From: Spirochaetota bacterium
Lineage (GTDB): Bacteria; Spirochaetota; UBA4802; UBA5368
DNA: 36,600 bases
Assembly: GCA_004297825.1 (NCBI GenBank)
Contig: SCSX01000009.1
Span: 1 to 36,600, forward strand
Reading direction: 5' to 3'
Part shown: positions 27,201 to 35,512 of the stretch, one piece after another
Position numbering within the stretch: position 1 is the first letter of the stretch
Layout of the letters: every line of letters starts with the position of its first letter
Position numbers and translations under genes: made by a program
The notes under the pieces: model-generated
Seen by the model: only the letters and a program-made list of their open reading frames with translations
What the model was told of the DNA's origin: nothing
Database searches by the model: none

Positions 27201-30200
27201 AGCTTTGCGGGCCGGACAAAGATGAAAATCGACAAGGCGCGCTACGTACAGGAGATCGCGTACTGCTACGGGGAACTGGGTGACACCGCGAAAGCGCTGC
27301 AATATCTTGGGAAATCGCGCGCATTGCTGAAAAAATACAAGGACGATGAAAAGACCTACAAGCTGCGCTGGAAGGTATTGGGACTTGGACCGATCAGCTT
27401 TTACAACCTGGGGCCGGACGTCGCGGTGATAGGCGTGGGCGGGAACAGGATATACAAGAAGCTGGACACATTCGAGAAGAAGATTTTGAATTTCTCCATG
27501 CAGGAGGAGATTTTCTTCGAGCGGGGAGATTATAAAAAATCGATAGGCGTGTTGAAGAATAAACTTAAGCAGCTGGAGGATCGGTCCAATAAGATAGACC
27601 GGGAAACAAGGATCAAAACCCTTAACAATATCGGCTATGGATACTTCAAGCTGCGCAATTACAAGGCGGCGCTCAAATATTTCAAAGAAGCCTGGGATTA
27701 CGCCGCCGGCGACGATGTGTATGACCTGGAGGGTATTTTCGAGTCGATAATCAACATTGCGAACCTCAATGCGTTTTTAATCGATGAAAGCCCTGACACC
27801 CTCAAGAATCCCGTAAAAGAAATAGACAAGCTCGTTGGACGCATCACCGACTACAAGGACGGATATGAGGAGATGCGGTTCAAGCAGGAATACGCGCTGC
27901 TGAAGGAAGACGCCAAACTGCGCAAAAAGAAGCTTGCCCCGGAGCAGGTTACGGAGCTCAGGGAGAGGATTAAGGAAGAGGCGACATCAATTTACTATAC
28001 GATCGACATCGCGATAGGGGTGCTTACCTTCTACAAGGCGGAGATTATTTATAACGCCGAACCTCCGAAACTCAAGGGTGGAAGCGCGGAAGACAGGGCC
28101 TACGGCTATTATGCCGGCAACAGGGACCTCTTCGACCTTTATGCCGCTGCGCTGGCCAGGTTCAATGACGCGATCTCCCAGGCGGAAAAGGACGTTTCGA
28201 AGAAGACCATGGTTAAGCTCCTCCTGAACGCGAGTGCGTGCCAGCAGAAAATGGGAATGATGGACCTCGCGTATGAATCGCTGACCGCCGCGGAAAACGC
28301 CGCGAAGGCCGGGGGCCATACGGACCTGGAATGGGTCGTGTATCATGAAACGGCGCGATTTTTATCCGTGTATGGTGAATCCGTCGAGGGCAAGGACGCG
28401 GCAGGAAGGGCCGGGGAATACTTTAGAAGCGCAATCGGAATTATCGAAGAAACGCCCCCGCTGTATTCATCATACTTCAACCGGATAAAGCGCCTGTATG
28501 ACGAGTATGGCGAGCTTCTTCTGAAATCCGGAAACCGAAATACGGCGCTGATAATTTCCGAGAAAAAATATGAGACGCTTCGGACGGTAATGATATCCCT
28601 GGCAGCTCCCCAATTCCGAAGTGCAAAGGATACCGAATATTTTACCGCGTACATGGAAAAAGTATACCTGATCGATGGGCTCGCAAAGCAGATATCGGTA
28701 TTGCTCGAGGCCGGTGAACAGCCTGGAACCGGGAAATTGAAGCCCCTGGAAGACGGCCTCGCAATGCAGAAAAGGGACCTGGGTGTCTTCAAGGCGCAGC
28801 TCGCCATCCTCAATCCCCTGCTCTCATCCATGCTTTTCGGCACGGGAGGCTCCCTGGTGGTACCTGAGGGGGCTGTTGTTTACAAGATAGGCACGGCAGG
28901 CGGCAAGGCCATCGCGTGGAGGGTGACCGGGGGTCGCACGGAATTCAAGGAATTGGACGGGGCCCTGGACGATATACCGGCAATCGCGGGCGCGCTCAAG
29001 CAGTTTATGTCCGCGCCGGAAAACCGATTCGTGGTGCTGGACGCGCACTCATATTCGCTTCATACTGCTCTAGGTGAATCGGGTATCCCCTTTACCTACA
29101 TACCCTGCATCGAACGCTCCCGGTACTTCATGGATGGACCAAGGGGATCATTCACCAGCGCGTTTTACACTACGAAGGGCTTGAAAAAGCGATTGGCCGC
29201 CGGCGAGAATACAAAGGAGATTCTCGTTACGGAGGGAGACCCTGGCGAGAATTCTCTCGCGCGATTTTCAATAGTGGTTGATGATGACTATACGGAAAAT
29301 GGCCTCGATCCTGAACGGCTTTTCAAGGAAAAGCTGGGGGCCGCCCTGCTGATCAAGGACCTGGAAGAACTGGCTCCCGATGACATGAATTATTTCACCG
29401 AGGCGTCACTCTACGCGGGAACGCGCTCCCTAATATTCTGCAGCAGGGCTAAACCCAAGGGGTTGAATCTTATCATTCAGCAGGCCGCGCTTTCGACATT
29501 TGATTCGGTGGCACAAGCATCCGCGTTACAGGACTATAAGCCGCTGTGCGTGGGATTCCGGGGTGTGGATAAGGCGGAACGGGATAAGTCCTCGGCCGTT
29601 GCAAAAAATGCAGCGTATGATAATTATCAGGCGGCGTTTGCGGCGGGTAATTATAAGGAAGCGATGACCGATCTCCAAAACTGGCGGGATCTCAATGGTG
29701 ATGATCCCGAAGTGGCGATAAAGGCATCATTGCTAAGGGCGGAAGTTGAACTCGCACGCGAGCGCGGCGTCGATGCGCTCGTTCTGGCGGAATCCGCAAT
29801 GAAGGAATCCGAAAATAAATTCCCGGAGCTTTATCTCAGGGCAGCGGGGACCAGGCTTTATTGCCTGATACGAGAGGGTAATCCGGTCGCGGCAGCGGAA
29901 ATCCTGGCGTTGCAGAAAACCTCGGTTTTCGCCGAGAGCTTAGATTATTTCATGTACGCGGGAATTCTCGCGCTCATTGAAGGTGATTCCAAGACAGGCT
30001 TTGAGCTCATTGCGCGGGGGAAAGAAGCTAAATCATCGTACATGTCTTCCCTGCGGCTTGGCGTGCTTGTCATGGAATACCTGTCGCTTCTCGGGTATGA
30101 GGATGCCGCTAAAAAAATAGCCGCGGATTTAACGCCCGATTTTAAACTTTCGCAGCGGGAAATTTGCAAGATTCTTCTAATGAACGGAACGGAAAATCCG

Positions 30201-32099
30201 GCCCTGACTGATCGCCGGAGCGGAAGCGTTCTTTCTCTCAGGAAGGAGGGCTCCATAAACGCTCTTAAATCCGGGGCCCTGCTCTTGTTCGAAGAAAACG
30301 GCGAATATGATATGTTGTCCCCGTTCGCCGCGACAGTCGCAATTGACCGCATGGTGAAGGCGAGGGAATACGGTGCAATCGACGAGGTCGCCGATGGGTT
30401 GGATATTGATGACATGGCGCAGGGCGCTTTCTGGATTGATGCCGCGCAGCTTGCATTCCGGGTGTGCGGTTTTTACGAACGCCGGCAGGGATTTGAAGAT
30501 GCGCTGGAAGCCCTTACGAAGTCCGAAACGGCCTTCAAGTCCCGTGAAATTGCACCTTTGAAAAGAAGATACTTTTACGAACTTGCCTCGTTGCTTTCAA
30601 AGTTAGCGCAGCACAAGGAATCTTATGCGGCGGCCCAGAAAGGAGTCCCGTACCTGAGCGCGAAGGATTCCTCGGCATTCGCCGAATATCAATTGCTCCT
30701 TATGGATGAAGAGATATGGCTTGGAAAATATTCCGCGGCCGAGGAGCGGGCAGCTGCACTGGATCCGGAATTGCCCGATGAGTACAGCTACGTCAAGGAA
30801 CTGTTGCGTGCAAAAATGCTTCACGCGACGATAGCAGCCGAAAAGGCGCCGTCGGATGATGAATGGAGACTGCTGGAAACCAGGATATCGGGCGCGTTTT
30901 CGATCCTTGACAGATCCGCCCGGACACTGCACAAATTCAACAGGATTGAGCTGGTCCGGGAGAACCTGGATTTCCTGATATCGAGGAAAATGGATCAGGC
31001 GGATCACGCCGCTGCTTTATTGTACGCCGAAATCAAGAAACAGCTGGAAGCCCGGTCCGCGTTTTTCTCCCTGGCCGATTCCGCGGACATCCCTTCCGGG
31101 GTTCGGGACGAATTCAAGGCGCTCACAGACAGGGCGACGGGAAGCGTTCGTTTTACGGAATTGTTGAGGGAGCGCCCCATCCTGCATATCACGGCACTCG
31201 CGGGTATGATCCCTTTGGAGCAGTTCCAGCGTTCGATCCCCATAAACACCGTCGTATTCTATATGCTGCGCAACGGTTCCGATATACTCGTATGGGCGAT
31301 TTCGGGAACTTCGGTCGAAGGCATGCGCCTGCGCGGCGGATATGATCGCGCGGCGAAAATTTCCGAAAACTATAAGGCTGACCTGTCCTCATTCAACAAT
31401 GTGGTGGGGGTTTCCAAGGAGCTGGTGGAGTTGTTCAAGCCGCTTGAATCTTATATAAATGACAAGCCGGTATTGGTTTTTGTAACCGATACGGACCTGG
31501 AGGAAATACCTTTCGAGGTGCTGGGCGATAATGACGTACTGGAGACCGCACATACGGTCGCATTCCTGTCGTCTATCATGTCCGGTGTGCGCGTATATGC
31601 GCCCGCGGATAATGTCGGGCAGTATGTTGATGCTGAACGTAAATCCGTGTACCAGGAACTGGAACTGGTGGCGCTGGGACAGGGAGGGATACGCAAAAAG
31701 GCGGACAATTCACCTGCTACGGGCTTAGGCCACCTGCTTCCGCGGATCGTTCACGATCCCGAATCAGGGGACATGCTGATCGAGGCAAAATCCCTCCAGG
31801 GAGCGCTGAAGGGATATGGGGCGCTCTATCTGCCCTCGGCGGATTTTTTGGGGAACATCGGTTGCGCCGAATTCGCGCTGTACGCTTCCCTGCAGGGGAT
31901 TCGTACCGTGTTCATCAACGACGCGGAAATCCATGATGTAAACGGGGCCATTTTCGTGAGTGAATTTTACGGAAGACTGGCCATGGGTGCCGATAATAGA
32001 ATAGCCTTCAGCGAAGCGAAGCGCTCCCTGCGCTCCCGGGTGAAATACCGGTACCCGGCATATTGGGCGGGAATGAGGGTATATATCAATTCGCTCTGA
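24198..32099 (+). CDS. Giant lipoprotein: TolB-like propeller, TPR arrays, two CHAT-like domains
   Basis: A 2633-residue predicted lipoprotein, lipobox LLSC with Cys22 followed by Asp-Asp. Residues about 50-355 form PD40/TolB-like propeller blades (PAVSPDGKYLAFVS, PAWSPDNKLIAFCSNRDG) with a calcium-loop motif at 283-294. Residues about 395-1475 are helical TPR-type repeats (for example near 888, 1016 and 1139). Residues about 1546-1791 look like a first, divergent CHAT domain. Residues about 1798-2300 are more helical repeats. A second CHAT-like domain (about 2315-2633) has TDTDLEEIPFEVLG, FYGRLAMG and YPAYWAGMRVY. No HxxxHG or SxCxT/E-type catalytic motif is visible in either. The ATG overlaps the preceding stop (ATGA); a GTG five codons earlier is a less likely start. 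Function unknown; probably an envelope scaffold or sensor. Confidence 0.85.
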   Translation: MNTLGKLFGILAALGTAALLSCDDRGKKEVSFEYKSILEQEFQDTGRSIPLTFEQSIDIDGLFTGDGLYFFYASDRESGNFDIYLRSLTGITTVRLTNHPSKDTMPAVSPDGKYLAFVSTREDPEGDIYVARVKSKKLIEEAEASVSDIPALDEKAKNLTQFQDPQSKTIKIIKDTTPAWSPDNKLIAFCSNRDGRENVWVMKRNGGDLRQITKDGGTSPRFSEDGKLLVFITYRDAGNKGDIYTYNFESGEEKRVIGTPAIELSPCFMRTNDEIVFARIDRDTNGDGTINLKDDSAIVYKNLASGLEFPLTLQSRSSFDPKWSAALNGVIVYSDQTGQNINVNIIPDTGVIPKKETAGSQYELADRYLVEFEDVERYLMCLDNVYNYFGNQTDVDSQVFTAKALASAALKYAETGNGARAQRALQILAAYSTDRSDYRNITARCAAEKMNGRGGADILTAGLGDVSADKTREAYVPYLMEDLADEYARAGRYGDSTLLLQRIIADYGNYSRLANVHYKNGVATYARLEDELAPSYVEVLKSNKGLLVNDTIVNLLSVFDGERNAARRITIATAMLEKYKDVRLLSGMLRFVIGKSLAETGDKSAKATLLDALKSSEKTDLVYYRINLLMSDISEKEKDIEEFEEYLTEAITSYDLQWRQKDIRDVVQRLVDYYEDKGEKAEYDRKYKRAASIYGRYVKLMSALQSKRKFMDIVGQYGARAHVLYIDAYALWKGNKVAPLTELVEKYSGKGLQRARRNFDKAYLYGLGYLYTRLAVAAEKKAKDSVLGTISFTNEAVDQLLSNFKLAIGHLDWALFIDDSYIDAYLLKGWIYQYVDLRRSEGRKETEGANEKLFEDFFPKYLWEKNITIYERALVANRESDNPEQEGNLHLNSANTYFLLNNFPAALQHYLLVNKYKTAFQSKIEEALFHYHFSYSYWQDSQYGKAREEMNKAFNIYQALATGKNFKKYKKQILTMYHYFALLGRIENKYADAINWYQAILSFAGRTKMKIDKARYVQEIAYCYGELGDTAKALQYLGKSRALLKKYKDDEKTYKLRWKVLGLGPISFYNLGPDVAVIGVGGNRIYKKLDTFEKKILNFSMQEEIFFERGDYKKSIGVLKNKLKQLEDRSNKIDRETRIKTLNNIGYGYFKLRNYKAALKYFKEAWDYAAGDDVYDLEGIFESIINIANLNAFLIDESPDTLKNPVKEIDKLVGRITDYKDGYEEMRFKQEYALLKEDAKLRKKKLAPEQVTELRERIKEEATSIYYTIDIAIGVLTFYKAEIIYNAEPPKLKGGSAEDRAYGYYAGNRDLFDLYAAALARFNDAISQAEKDVSKKTMVKLLLNASACQQKMGMMDLAYESLTAAENAAKAGGHTDLEWVVYHETARFLSVYGESVEGKDAAGRAGEYFRSAIGIIEETPPLYSSYFNRIKRLYDEYGELLLKSGNRNTALIISEKKYETLRTVMISLAAPQFRSAKDTEYFTAYMEKVYLIDGLAKQISVLLEAGEQPGTGKLKPLEDGLAMQKRDLGVFKAQLAILNPLLSSMLFGTGGSLVVPEGAVVYKIGTAGGKAIAWRVTGGRTEFKELDGALDDIPAIAGALKQFMSAPENRFVVLDAHSYSLHTALGESGIPFTYIPCIERSRYFMDGPRGSFTSAFYTTKGLKKRLAAGENTKEILVTEGDPGENSLARFSIVVDDDYTENGLDPERLFKEKLGAALLIKDLEELAPDDMNYFTEASLYAGTRSLIFCSRAKPKGLNLIIQQAALSTFDSVAQASALQDYKPLCVGFRGVDKAERDKSSAVAKNAAYDNYQAAFAAGNYKEAMTDLQNWRDLNGDDPEVAIKASLLRAEVELARERGVDALVLAESAMKESENKFPELYLRAAGTRLYCLIREGNPVAAAEILALQKTSVFAESLDYFMYAGILALIEGDSKTGFELIARGKEAKSSYMSSLRLGVLVMEYLSLLGYEDAAKKIAADLTPDFKLSQREICKILLMNGTENPALTDRRSGSVLSLRKEGSINALKSGALLLFEENGEYDMLSPFAATVAIDRMVKAREYGAIDEVADGLDIDDMAQGAFWIDAAQLAFRVCGFYERRQGFEDALEALTKSETAFKSREIAPLKRRYFYELASLLSKLAQHKESYAAAQKGVPYLSAKDSSAFAEYQLLLMDEEIWLGKYSAAEERAAALDPELPDEYSYVKELLRAKMLHATIAAEKAPSDDEWRLLETRISGAFSILDRSARTLHKFNRIELVRENLDFLISRKMDQADHAAALLYAEIKKQLEARSAFFSLADSADIPSGVRDEFKALTDRATGSVRFTELLRERPILHITALAGMIPLEQFQRSIPINTVVFYMLRNGSDILVWAISGTSVEGMRLRGGYDRAAKISENYKADLSSFNNVVGVSKELVELFKPLESYINDKPVLVFVTDTDLEEIPFEVLGDNDVLETAHTVAFLSSIMSGVRVYAPADNVGQYVDAERKSVYQELELVALGQGGIRKKADNSPATGLGHLLPRIVHDPESGDMLIEAKSLQGALKGYGALYLPSADFLGNIGCAEFALYASLQGIRTVFINDAEIHDVNGAIFVSEFYGRLAMGADNRIAFSEAKRSLRSRVKYRYPAYWAGMRVYINSL
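25044..25079 (+). other. Dockerin/EF-hand-type calcium-binding loop within the propeller
   Basis: Codons for residues 283-294 of the giant lipoprotein read DTNGDGTINLKD. Asp, Asn, Asp, Thr, Asn and Asp fall at positions 1, 3, 5, 7, 9 and 12, with Gly at 4 and 6: the full pattern of a dockerin-type calcium loop. Confidence 0.7.
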
Positions 32100-32140
32100 G
32101 AGGCGTATGCACTGCCGCTGGGTAAGGAGATGCTTCCTGA

Positions 32141-33355
32141 ATGAATAATATCGGCGATAGGAAATTCCATATTGCGATCATCGATGATGATAAATCGGTG
32201 AATTTCCTCATCAACCGGATTCTCGAGGATGAGTACGCCGTATCGAGCTACCTGAGCGCGGAGGACGCGCTGGGCGCCATAGAGTTGAGCGCGGTGGACG
32301 TGGTGATCACCGATGTGAATCTTCCCGGCATGGACGGCCTTGAGCTCCTGCGGCATATCCAGGAAAAGGATGACAATATCCCGGTGATACTCATCACCGG
32401 TTATACGGATATCGATACCGCGATATCGGCGCTCAAGAGCGGCGCTTTCGATTTCATCCTCAAGCCGTTCAATACCGACCAGATACTGATCTCCGTTCAG
32501 AAAGCCCTTGAGAGCCGCAGGCTTGTCGTCGAGAACCGCACCCTGCTCAAGGAGCTTACGATAAAGAACAGCGAGCTCGAGAAACTCAACCTCCAGATAC
32601 AAACCCGCAACGTCGAAATCGAAAACGAGCTCGACATGGCGAGCAACCTTCAACAGTGTATTTTCCCCGTTACCTACCCGGAGATCGGGAAGTTCAGGTT
32701 CTCGGTCAAGTTCAAGCCCGTGGAGAAAATAAGCGGCGATTTCTTCGACTTCATGGTGTACGACGAAAACCATTTTTCATTTATTCTCGCCGACGTATCC
32801 GGCCATGGCCTGCCCGCGGCGTTGTATTCGGCCATGGTGAAAATGGCGATCACCTCGGTGGAGGAGCAAAACCTGAATCCCGCGGCGTTCATGGACGGGG
32901 TAAACCGGTTCCTTATCAATGCGCAGAAAAAAATGAGTTACAACTACGTGACCATATTCTATGGTTCGTTCGACCTGGACACGAAGAGGCTTCGCTACTG
33001 TAATGCGGGCATTCCTGCGCCGGTCATATTGAAATCGAGCGGCGATATCGTCATGCTTGACCCTAACGGCCCGTTTGTCGGAATTTTCGACACATCGATC
33101 TACATGGACGCGGAGGTCGCCATCGACACGGGCGATAAAATTCTTTTTTACACCGATGGCGTGTTCGAGTGTACTAATAAGGATGATAAGATCATGGGGC
33201 AGAAGATACTGTTCGAGTTGATAAAGAAGGTACAACAGTACGCAATGTCCGAAATCGTGACGTCACTTTTTGGCGAGGTGGAGAAGTTTTGCGGGGAGAA
33301 CCGGTATAACGATGACATCACCCTGGTCGGGATGAGCTATTCCGATTTTCCTTAG
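32141..33355 (+). CDS. Response regulator with SpoIIE/PP2C-type phosphatase output
   Basis: A 404-residue cytoplasmic signalling protein. The receiver domain (about 8-125) has the acidic pair Asp15-Asp16, phospho-acceptor Asp58 (ITDVNLPGMDG), Thr/Gly in LITG (85-87) and Lys108 (ILKPF). A coiled-coil linker (about 128-168) follows. The PP2C/SpoIIE domain has GDFFDF with metal-binding Asp200 and Asp203, ADVSGHG (217-223), FYTDGVFE (Asp339) and DDITLV (391-396). It resembles RsbU/RssB-type proteins that dephosphorylate an anti-sigma antagonist upon receiver phosphorylation. No histidine kinase, STAS protein or anti-sigma factor is encoded in the window. AAGGAG lies about 12 bases before the ATG, and the gene begins 41 bases after the giant lipoprotein. 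Confidence 0.93.
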   Translation: MNNIGDRKFHIAIIDDDKSVNFLINRILEDEYAVSSYLSAEDALGAIELSAVDVVITDVNLPGMDGLELLRHIQEKDDNIPVILITGYTDIDTAISALKSGAFDFILKPFNTDQILISVQKALESRRLVVENRTLLKELTIKNSELEKLNLQIQTRNVEIENELDMASNLQQCIFPVTYPEIGKFRFSVKFKPVEKISGDFFDFMVYDENHFSFILADVSGHGLPAALYSAMVKMAITSVEEQNLNPAAFMDGVNRFLINAQKKMSYNYVTIFYGSFDLDTKRLRYCNAGIPAPVILKSSGDIVMLDPNGPFVGIFDTSIYMDAEVAIDTGDKILFYTDGVFECTNKDDKIMGQKILFELIKKVQQYAMSEIVTSLFGEVEKFCGENRYNDDITLVGMSYSDFP

Positions 33356-33417
33356 GCATTCATTTATTGTATATTGAGTTGAGGGTGTTTACCGGCTTAC
33401 CGGTGGAGGAGGCTTAC

Positions 33418-34488
33418 ATGAAATATGTGCATGACAATAGTATCTGGAAGGGATTCAGGGCGCTGGTGGTTGGACTTATCGTCCTGGCGGCATGTCCCGC
33501 GATGGCGTTAGAGGTTTCATTCCTGATAGGAGAGGTTTCGGTCCTGCGTGAGGGCGTATCGGTCCCCGCGAGCCTTTCCATGCCGTTGAATCCGGGCGAC
33601 ATGATCGTGACCGGCGCAGATGGACTGGTGACCCTGCATTATGCGGACGGGAGCGAGGTCAAGATTTCGGAGGGCACGACCCTCAGGGTAGGAAGCGCCG
33701 CCACGAAGGATGCCGATTCGATCTCGGTGATTTCGGGGTCGGTACTGACCGCCTTCCAGAAAATCTCGAAGGACGCCGAAGACCGGAAGGTATATACGCC
33801 CACCACGGTATGCGCCGTACGCGGCACGAAGTTCGCGGTCACGGTGAGCAAGGGGGCGGATTCCCGCGTTGACCTGAGCGAGGGTAAACTCGATGTTCAC
33901 AATCCATACGGAAAGGTAGAAGTGAATCCCGACGAGGACGTAGAGGTGGGCGTGGGGGAGGAACCGGAAAAACAGGATCTCAAGGGCTCGACCAGGGACT
34001 GGAAAGCGGGCCGGGACCAGGAGTTCAGCAAGGATCCCAAGGAAAAGAGTTCCAAATTCAGGAAGTACGTAGGAACCCTGGGTGACAGGAGCGCGAAATC
34101 CTCCGACAATGCGGGCAAACTCAATTCAGGGATGGGGAAAGCCGGCAAGAGCAAGGCGGAACTCGAAAAAACGGGCGCTGAGATCGGCGAACTCGAGGAG
34201 AATATTAAAGACGACATGATGCTGAGCGACAACGCCACCTCGTCGATCGACGGGATCCTGAAGGATTTTCAGAGCCGGAAGGACGATATCTATTCGAATT
34301 TCCTGAAGGTCAAGGAGGAGTCGAACAAGGTGCGCGAGCAGCAGAAGAAGAACTATGAATCGATCATGGCGGTCAAGCAGGCTTACAAGAAGGCCTATGA
34401 CGAGATAATGGGCACCCACAAGGGCATGGTCGATAAGATCAAAGGCGGAATGAACAAGGATTCGGTGAAGCCTCCCATTGAAAAGTAG
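33418..34488 (+). CDS. Exported FecR-domain protein with C-terminal coiled coil
   Basis: A 356-residue secreted protein. The N-terminal hydrophobic segment (11-30) ends in LAACPAMA. Cleavage after Ala30 by signal peptidase I, or lipidation at Cys26 (lipobox LAAC), are both possible. The FecR domain (about 33-165) shows LNPGDMIVTGADGLVTLHYADG, a VISGSVL strand and TTVCAVRGTKFAVTV. The remainder is Lys/Glu-rich with a likely coiled coil at about 255-345. Unlike classical FecR, there is no anti-sigma N-terminal domain. The frame is open from 33367, but GGAGGAGG stands seven bases before the ATG at 33418. It is the last gene of the cluster, ahead of a terminator. Confidence 0.9.
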   Translation: MKYVHDNSIWKGFRALVVGLIVLAACPAMALEVSFLIGEVSVLREGVSVPASLSMPLNPGDMIVTGADGLVTLHYADGSEVKISEGTTLRVGSAATKDADSISVISGSVLTAFQKISKDAEDRKVYTPTTVCAVRGTKFAVTVSKGADSRVDLSEGKLDVHNPYGKVEVNPDEDVEVGVGEEPEKQDLKGSTRDWKAGRDQEFSKDPKEKSSKFRKYVGTLGDRSAKSSDNAGKLNSGMGKAGKSKAELEKTGAEIGELEENIKDDMMLSDNATSSIDGILKDFQSRKDDIYSNFLKVKEESNKVREQQKKNYESIMAVKQAYKKAYDEIMGTHKGMVDKIKGGMNKDSVKPPIEK

Positions 34489-34508
34489 GAACGAGGAAGA
34501 ATAGAGTG

Positions 34509-34539
34509 AAAAAGCCCGCAATCGACGCGGGCTTTTTTT
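34509..34539. terminator. Bidirectional Rho-independent terminator after the FecR gene
   Basis: The stem GCCCGC/GCGGGC (34514-34519 with 34527-34532) can be extended by A-T pairs. It has a 7-base loop, with five A before and seven T after. It lies 21 bases past the FecR stop and 14 bases before the patatin stop on the other strand, so it can serve both genes. Confidence 0.9.
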
Positions 34540-34552
34540 AATGGATGGCCCG

Positions 34553-35461
34553 TTATCGCATCAGGGAATGATAGTATTCCCTGCCCGTGGATATCCCCTG
34601 TCCGAATCCCTCGAGAATCTTTTTAGGATCGCGGGTGAGCCTGTCGACGCGAAATCCTTCAGGCGGGTATAGTACGTCGATTCCCGTAAACCTGTTCTCC
34701 AGGTCGTCCAGGAGCTTGTTGTAATGGATGAAGCGGTTCTCGATGGCCTCGATGAGAAAGCGAAATTCCCTGTTTCTGTAATACGACTCATAGAGCGCCC
34801 TGATCCATACCGATTCCTCTTTTTTTCTGTACCCGCGGACGCGGGTCAGCACGACCAGGATCTCGGATTCGCGAAAACCCATTTCGAGGGCCTTTAAATA
34901 CGGGATCGGGTCCAGTAGTCCGCCGTCCAGGAAACGGTGATTTTTGTATTCGACGAATCCCCTGTACAGGAAGGGAATAGCGGCGGTCGCCTTGAGCGCG
35001 ATTATGGGATCGTCCTTCCTGGAATCAAGATAAAGGGTTCGCGGTACATTGTCCGGCCTGCAGTCGGTCGCGGTTATGAGCACGGGGCAGGATTTTCCGA
35101 GTGCCTTCCGGTCAAGCGGTTCGCTTCCCTGTACTATCGTTTCGATCATCCAATCGAGGTTGAGCACGTGCCGGTTCTGCCTGAGAATATTGGTAAGCGT
35201 GATGAATTTTCCGGAAAGGAGCTCGCTGAAGAACGCGTCGCGGGCGATGTGTATCTGCCCCGCGGCATACGCCGCCCCGGTAAGCGCGCCCGCGGATGAG
35301 CCTATGATCAGCTTCCAGGGGAAAAAGCGCCTGTCGGTAAATGCCTGGAGCACCCCGGTGAGGAATATCCCGCGCATTCCCCCTCCCTCCAGGATGAGCA
35401 CCTTTTTCCGACTTCTGAAATAGGGCGTGCCGGTTAAGCGATTAATAAATTTTCTGAACAT
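34553..35461 (-). CDS. Patatin-like phospholipase
   Basis: A 302-residue serine lipase of the patatin/YjjU group, probably cytoplasmic or membrane-peripheral. It has the oxyanion glycine motif GGGMRG (26-31), the nucleophile elbow GSSAG with Ser56, and the dyad Asp179 in DGG. An LKATAAIPFLY stretch after the second strand is also typical. There is no signal peptide; the N-terminus is basic (FRKFINRL, RSRKK). It is likely to hydrolyse acyl chains of phospholipids or related esters. It converges with the FecR cluster at the shared terminator. A minus-strand promoter with TTGACT and CATAAT stands 37 bases ahead of the ATG. Confidence 0.93.
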   Translation of the reverse strand: MFRKFINRLTGTPYFRSRKKVLILEGGGMRGIFLTGVLQAFTDRRFFPWKLIIGSSAGALTGAAYAAGQIHIARDAFFSELLSGKFITLTNILRQNRHVLNLDWMIETIVQGSEPLDRKALGKSCPVLITATDCRPDNVPRTLYLDSRKDDPIIALKATAAIPFLYRGFVEYKNHRFLDGGLLDPIPYLKALEMGFRESEILVVLTRVRGYRKKEESVWIRALYESYYRNREFRFLIEAIENRFIHYNKLLDDLENRFTGIDVLYPPEGFRVDRLTRDPKKILEGFGQGISTGREYYHSLMR

Positions 35462-35483
35462 GGTGCCCCCGGATAAAATCGAA

Positions 35484-35512
35484 TTGAATAATATTCAGGT
35501 ATGCATTATGGT
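35484..35512 (+). promoter_or_regulatory. Candidate promoter of the SixA-like gene
   Basis: TTGAAT (35484-35489) and TATGGT (35507-35512) are 17 bases apart. The -10 element overlaps the -10 of the opposing patatin promoter (35505-35510), so the two promoters probably cannot be occupied at once. Confidence 0.45.
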
